From: a virus | Virus record (IMG/VR): IMGVR_UViG_3300027782_000424 | Span: 1-21,355 of that record | DNA: 21,355 bases | Reading direction: 5' to 3' (one strand) | In this document: piece by piece, positions 20,016 through 21,355 of the stretch | Position numbering within the stretch: the stretch's first letter is position 1 | How the letters are laid out: the number at the start of each line of letters is the position of its first letter | The notes under the pieces: generated by a model | Told to the model about the DNA's origin: nothing | Databases searched by the model: none | The model's input: only the letters and a program-made list of their open reading frames with translations | Translations under genes and position numbers: made by a program

Positions 20016-20603
20016 ATGGCCTTCCTTTCTAAGACTGCAACAGCTGCCATCACCACCTCGTCAAGCGGTGGCGGTTACCTAAACCTGAGCAAACTCCAAG
20101 ACAAGGGCTCGGTCCGCATCACGATCCTCAACGACCAGCCCCTTGAGTATTACGAGGTCTGGGGCACCAGTGGCACCCAGTCCAAGCCCTTCCGCTTCGA
20201 CTACCAGCCCACCCCTGAGGATGTGACGGCTGAGATGGGCGACTTTGAAGCCCGCGAAGGCCGTGGAGGTCCTGGTACAACGGACATCAAGTTTGCCATC
20301 AGCGCCCCCGTCTTCAATTACGAGACAGGCAACGTTCAGGTCTGGAGCGTCACTCAAAAGACGATCATGAAGGAGCTGGACGACATCTCCCAAATGGAGG
20401 ACTACGACAAGGATCTAACCAGCATCGACCTGATCATCTCCAAGGAAATCCAGGCCAACGGGATCCCCAAGTACACCGTCCGCCCTGTCCCTAAGAAAAA
20501 GGGCAGCCAAGAGCACATCACCGCAGCCTGGCTGGAAGCCCAGGAGGCTGGTTTTGAACTGGATCGCCTATTGACAGGTGGAAACCCTTTTAAGCCTGCC
20601 TAA
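20016..20603 (+). CDS. Replication-associated phage protein, possibly ssDNA-binding
   Basis: 195 residues from ATG 20016 (MAFLSKTATAAITT); an in-frame start at 19965 would fall in the leader and is rejected. Strand-rich core: GYLNLSKLQDKGSVRITILN, PLEYYEVWG, KPFRFDYQPTPED, then DIKFAISAPVFNYETGNVQV and WSVTQKTIMKELDDI, and IPKYTVRPVPKKKGS near the end. A beta-barrel-like core and basic strands, together with placement beside the primase-helicase and the PD-(D/E)XK nuclease, suggest an OB-fold ssDNA-binding or recombination accessory protein. I cannot assign a family from sequence alone. A strong terminator follows. Confidence 0.7.
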   Translation: MAFLSKTATAAITTSSSGGGYLNLSKLQDKGSVRITILNDQPLEYYEVWGTSGTQSKPFRFDYQPTPEDVTAEMGDFEAREGRGGPGTTDIKFAISAPVFNYETGNVQVWSVTQKTIMKELDDISQMEDYDKDLTSIDLIISKEIQANGIPKYTVRPVPKKKGSQEHITAAWLEAQEAGFELDRLLTGGNPFKPA

Positions 20604-20621
20604 ACAACGCTGCTAATCAAG

Positions 20622-20650
20622 GCCCTTTGCACTATGCAGAGGGCTTTTTT
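20622..20650 (+). terminator. Rho-independent terminator after the 20016 gene
   Basis: GCCCTTTGCA pairs with TGCAGAGGGC (one G-U pair), loop CTA, followed by six T. It lies 18 nt after the stop. It would end strong expression of the 20016 gene and set its level apart from the nuclease gene downstream. The remaining 33 bp before 20684 shows a possible -10 (TAGTAT, 20674-20679) without a matching -35. Confidence 0.88.
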
Positions 20651-20683
20651 CATGGTATTCTTTAATGGGGAAATAGTATTCAA

Positions 20684-21355
20684 ATGCCTTCAGCACAAGA
20701 CACCCTAGCAACTTTAAGACGCTGGAACCTTGTACAGGATAATTCCGGCCCCCACCGAACGTACTATTTAGCTGGAGCACCTGAATTTAAATACGCTAGT
20801 GTTACACACATCCTGAAAGAGACAAGCGATCAAACCGGGCTGGTGCAATGGGAGAAGCGGCTGGGGCCCGAAGAGGCCAACAATCAGCGGCAGACTGCAG
20901 CAACCAGGGGCAACATGGCCCATTCAAATGCTGAATACTTGCTTAAGACCGCCTCTGCACTGGCACGTCGAGCAGTCAACAAGCGCACCATCCAATTCGA
21001 CGACCGAGGACTGGCGCGTATTCCACCCCCCATCACCAAATGGGCCCTCGAAAAGGTACACAAATCTTTACCTCCCGTAGGGTGGAGCGCTGCAGGCTAC
21101 GCCCGAGGGCTAACGCAGTGGATCGTTGAGAACGTCACCCAAGTCCACGCCAGCGAGTTCAGCATTCACCACCCGGCAGGCTTCGCTGGAACGTGTGACG
21201 GCTTGGTGGACATCAAGGGCAAGCTCTACGTGGCGGACTGGAAGACGACAGCCCGCGACAAGCACCTAGACGAAAACCACCAATACGTGCATCAGCTTGG
21301 TGCATATAGCCTCGGTCTGCAGCACCTCACGGGACTTAGGCCACAAGGCGGCATC
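20684..21355 (+). CDS. PD-(D/E)XK nuclease, RecB/Cas4-exonuclease-like (3' end cut off)
   Basis: 224 codons from ATG 20684 run open to the window end. N-terminal half: FKYASVTHILKETSD, then RGNMAHSNAEYLL (75-87), the 'RG-x-x-x-H' helix typical of this nuclease group. Core: Glu158 in ASEFSIHH, GFAGTCDGLVDI with Asp172, YVADWKTTA with Asp185 and Lys187 (the D...DxK pair), and HQYVHQLGAYSLGL with Gln204 and Tyr208. It likely degrades DNA ends for recombination, nucleotide recycling or packaging-related processing. Placed next to the probable ssDNA-binding gene, together they suit a recombination pair. Its own transcription start after the terminator is not resolved. Confidence 0.85.
   Translation, partial: MPSAQDTLATLRRWNLVQDNSGPHRTYYLAGAPEFKYASVTHILKETSDQTGLVQWEKRLGPEEANNQRQTAATRGNMAHSNAEYLLKTASALARRAVNKRTIQFDDRGLARIPPPITKWALEKVHKSLPPVGWSAAGYARGLTQWIVENVTQVHASEFSIHHPAGFAGTCDGLVDIKGKLYVADWKTTARDKHLDENHQYVHQLGAYSLGLQHLTGLRPQGGI

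Overview
The window looks like part of a tailed, siphovirus-type dsDNA phage genome. Several small proteins (the basic 50-aa protein at 5018, the tail-fibre head, the two-domain lysin, the short early proteins) have the look of cyanobacterial phages. That host assignment is inference from family resemblance, not proof. No integrase, repressor, attachment site, tRNA or CRISPR array was seen, so a free phage and a prophage cannot be told apart.

Layout. (1) 1-8832, rightward, is the late block. It holds a lambda-type tape measure protein, a lambda M-like minor tail protein, a tail fibre ending in an S74 chaperone, a run of small fibre-associated or unknown proteins, then a lysis cluster (small membrane proteins and a glucosaminidase + C39 peptidase endolysin). 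One HNH nuclease gene (6733-7041) lies backwards inside it. (2) 8829-19866, leftward, is a dense early block in which most genes overlap by 4 or 8 nt. It holds a prim-pol primase-helicase, an HNH nuclease, many small unknown proteins, dCTP deaminase, two non-nuclease proteins with a helix-turn-helix module, a family A DNA polymerase, a second HNH nuclease and a tail of short accessory genes. (3) 19867-21355, rightward, holds a replication-associated protein that may bind ssDNA, a strong terminator, and a PD-(D/E)XK nuclease cut by the window end.

How the genes fit together. Primase-helicase, polymerase with proofreading domain, putative ssDNA binder and nuclease make a near-complete replication and recombination set. 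dCTP deaminase would feed dTTP synthesis. The rightward block builds the tail and lyses the host.

Most interesting points. (a) Nine TGTCC-type boxes spaced 10-11 bp in two opposed arms lie inside the primase-helicase gene, and they run through all three reading frames, so they are a DNA-level signal. (b) The HNH gene downstream of the polymerase ends in a recoded copy of the polymerase's last 12 codons. (c) A dnaX-type A AAA AAG slippery site stands just before the stop of a lysis-region membrane protein and leads into an otherwise start-less frame. (d) One helix-turn-helix module is shared by three early proteins. (e) All three HNH genes have a hairpin just upstream.
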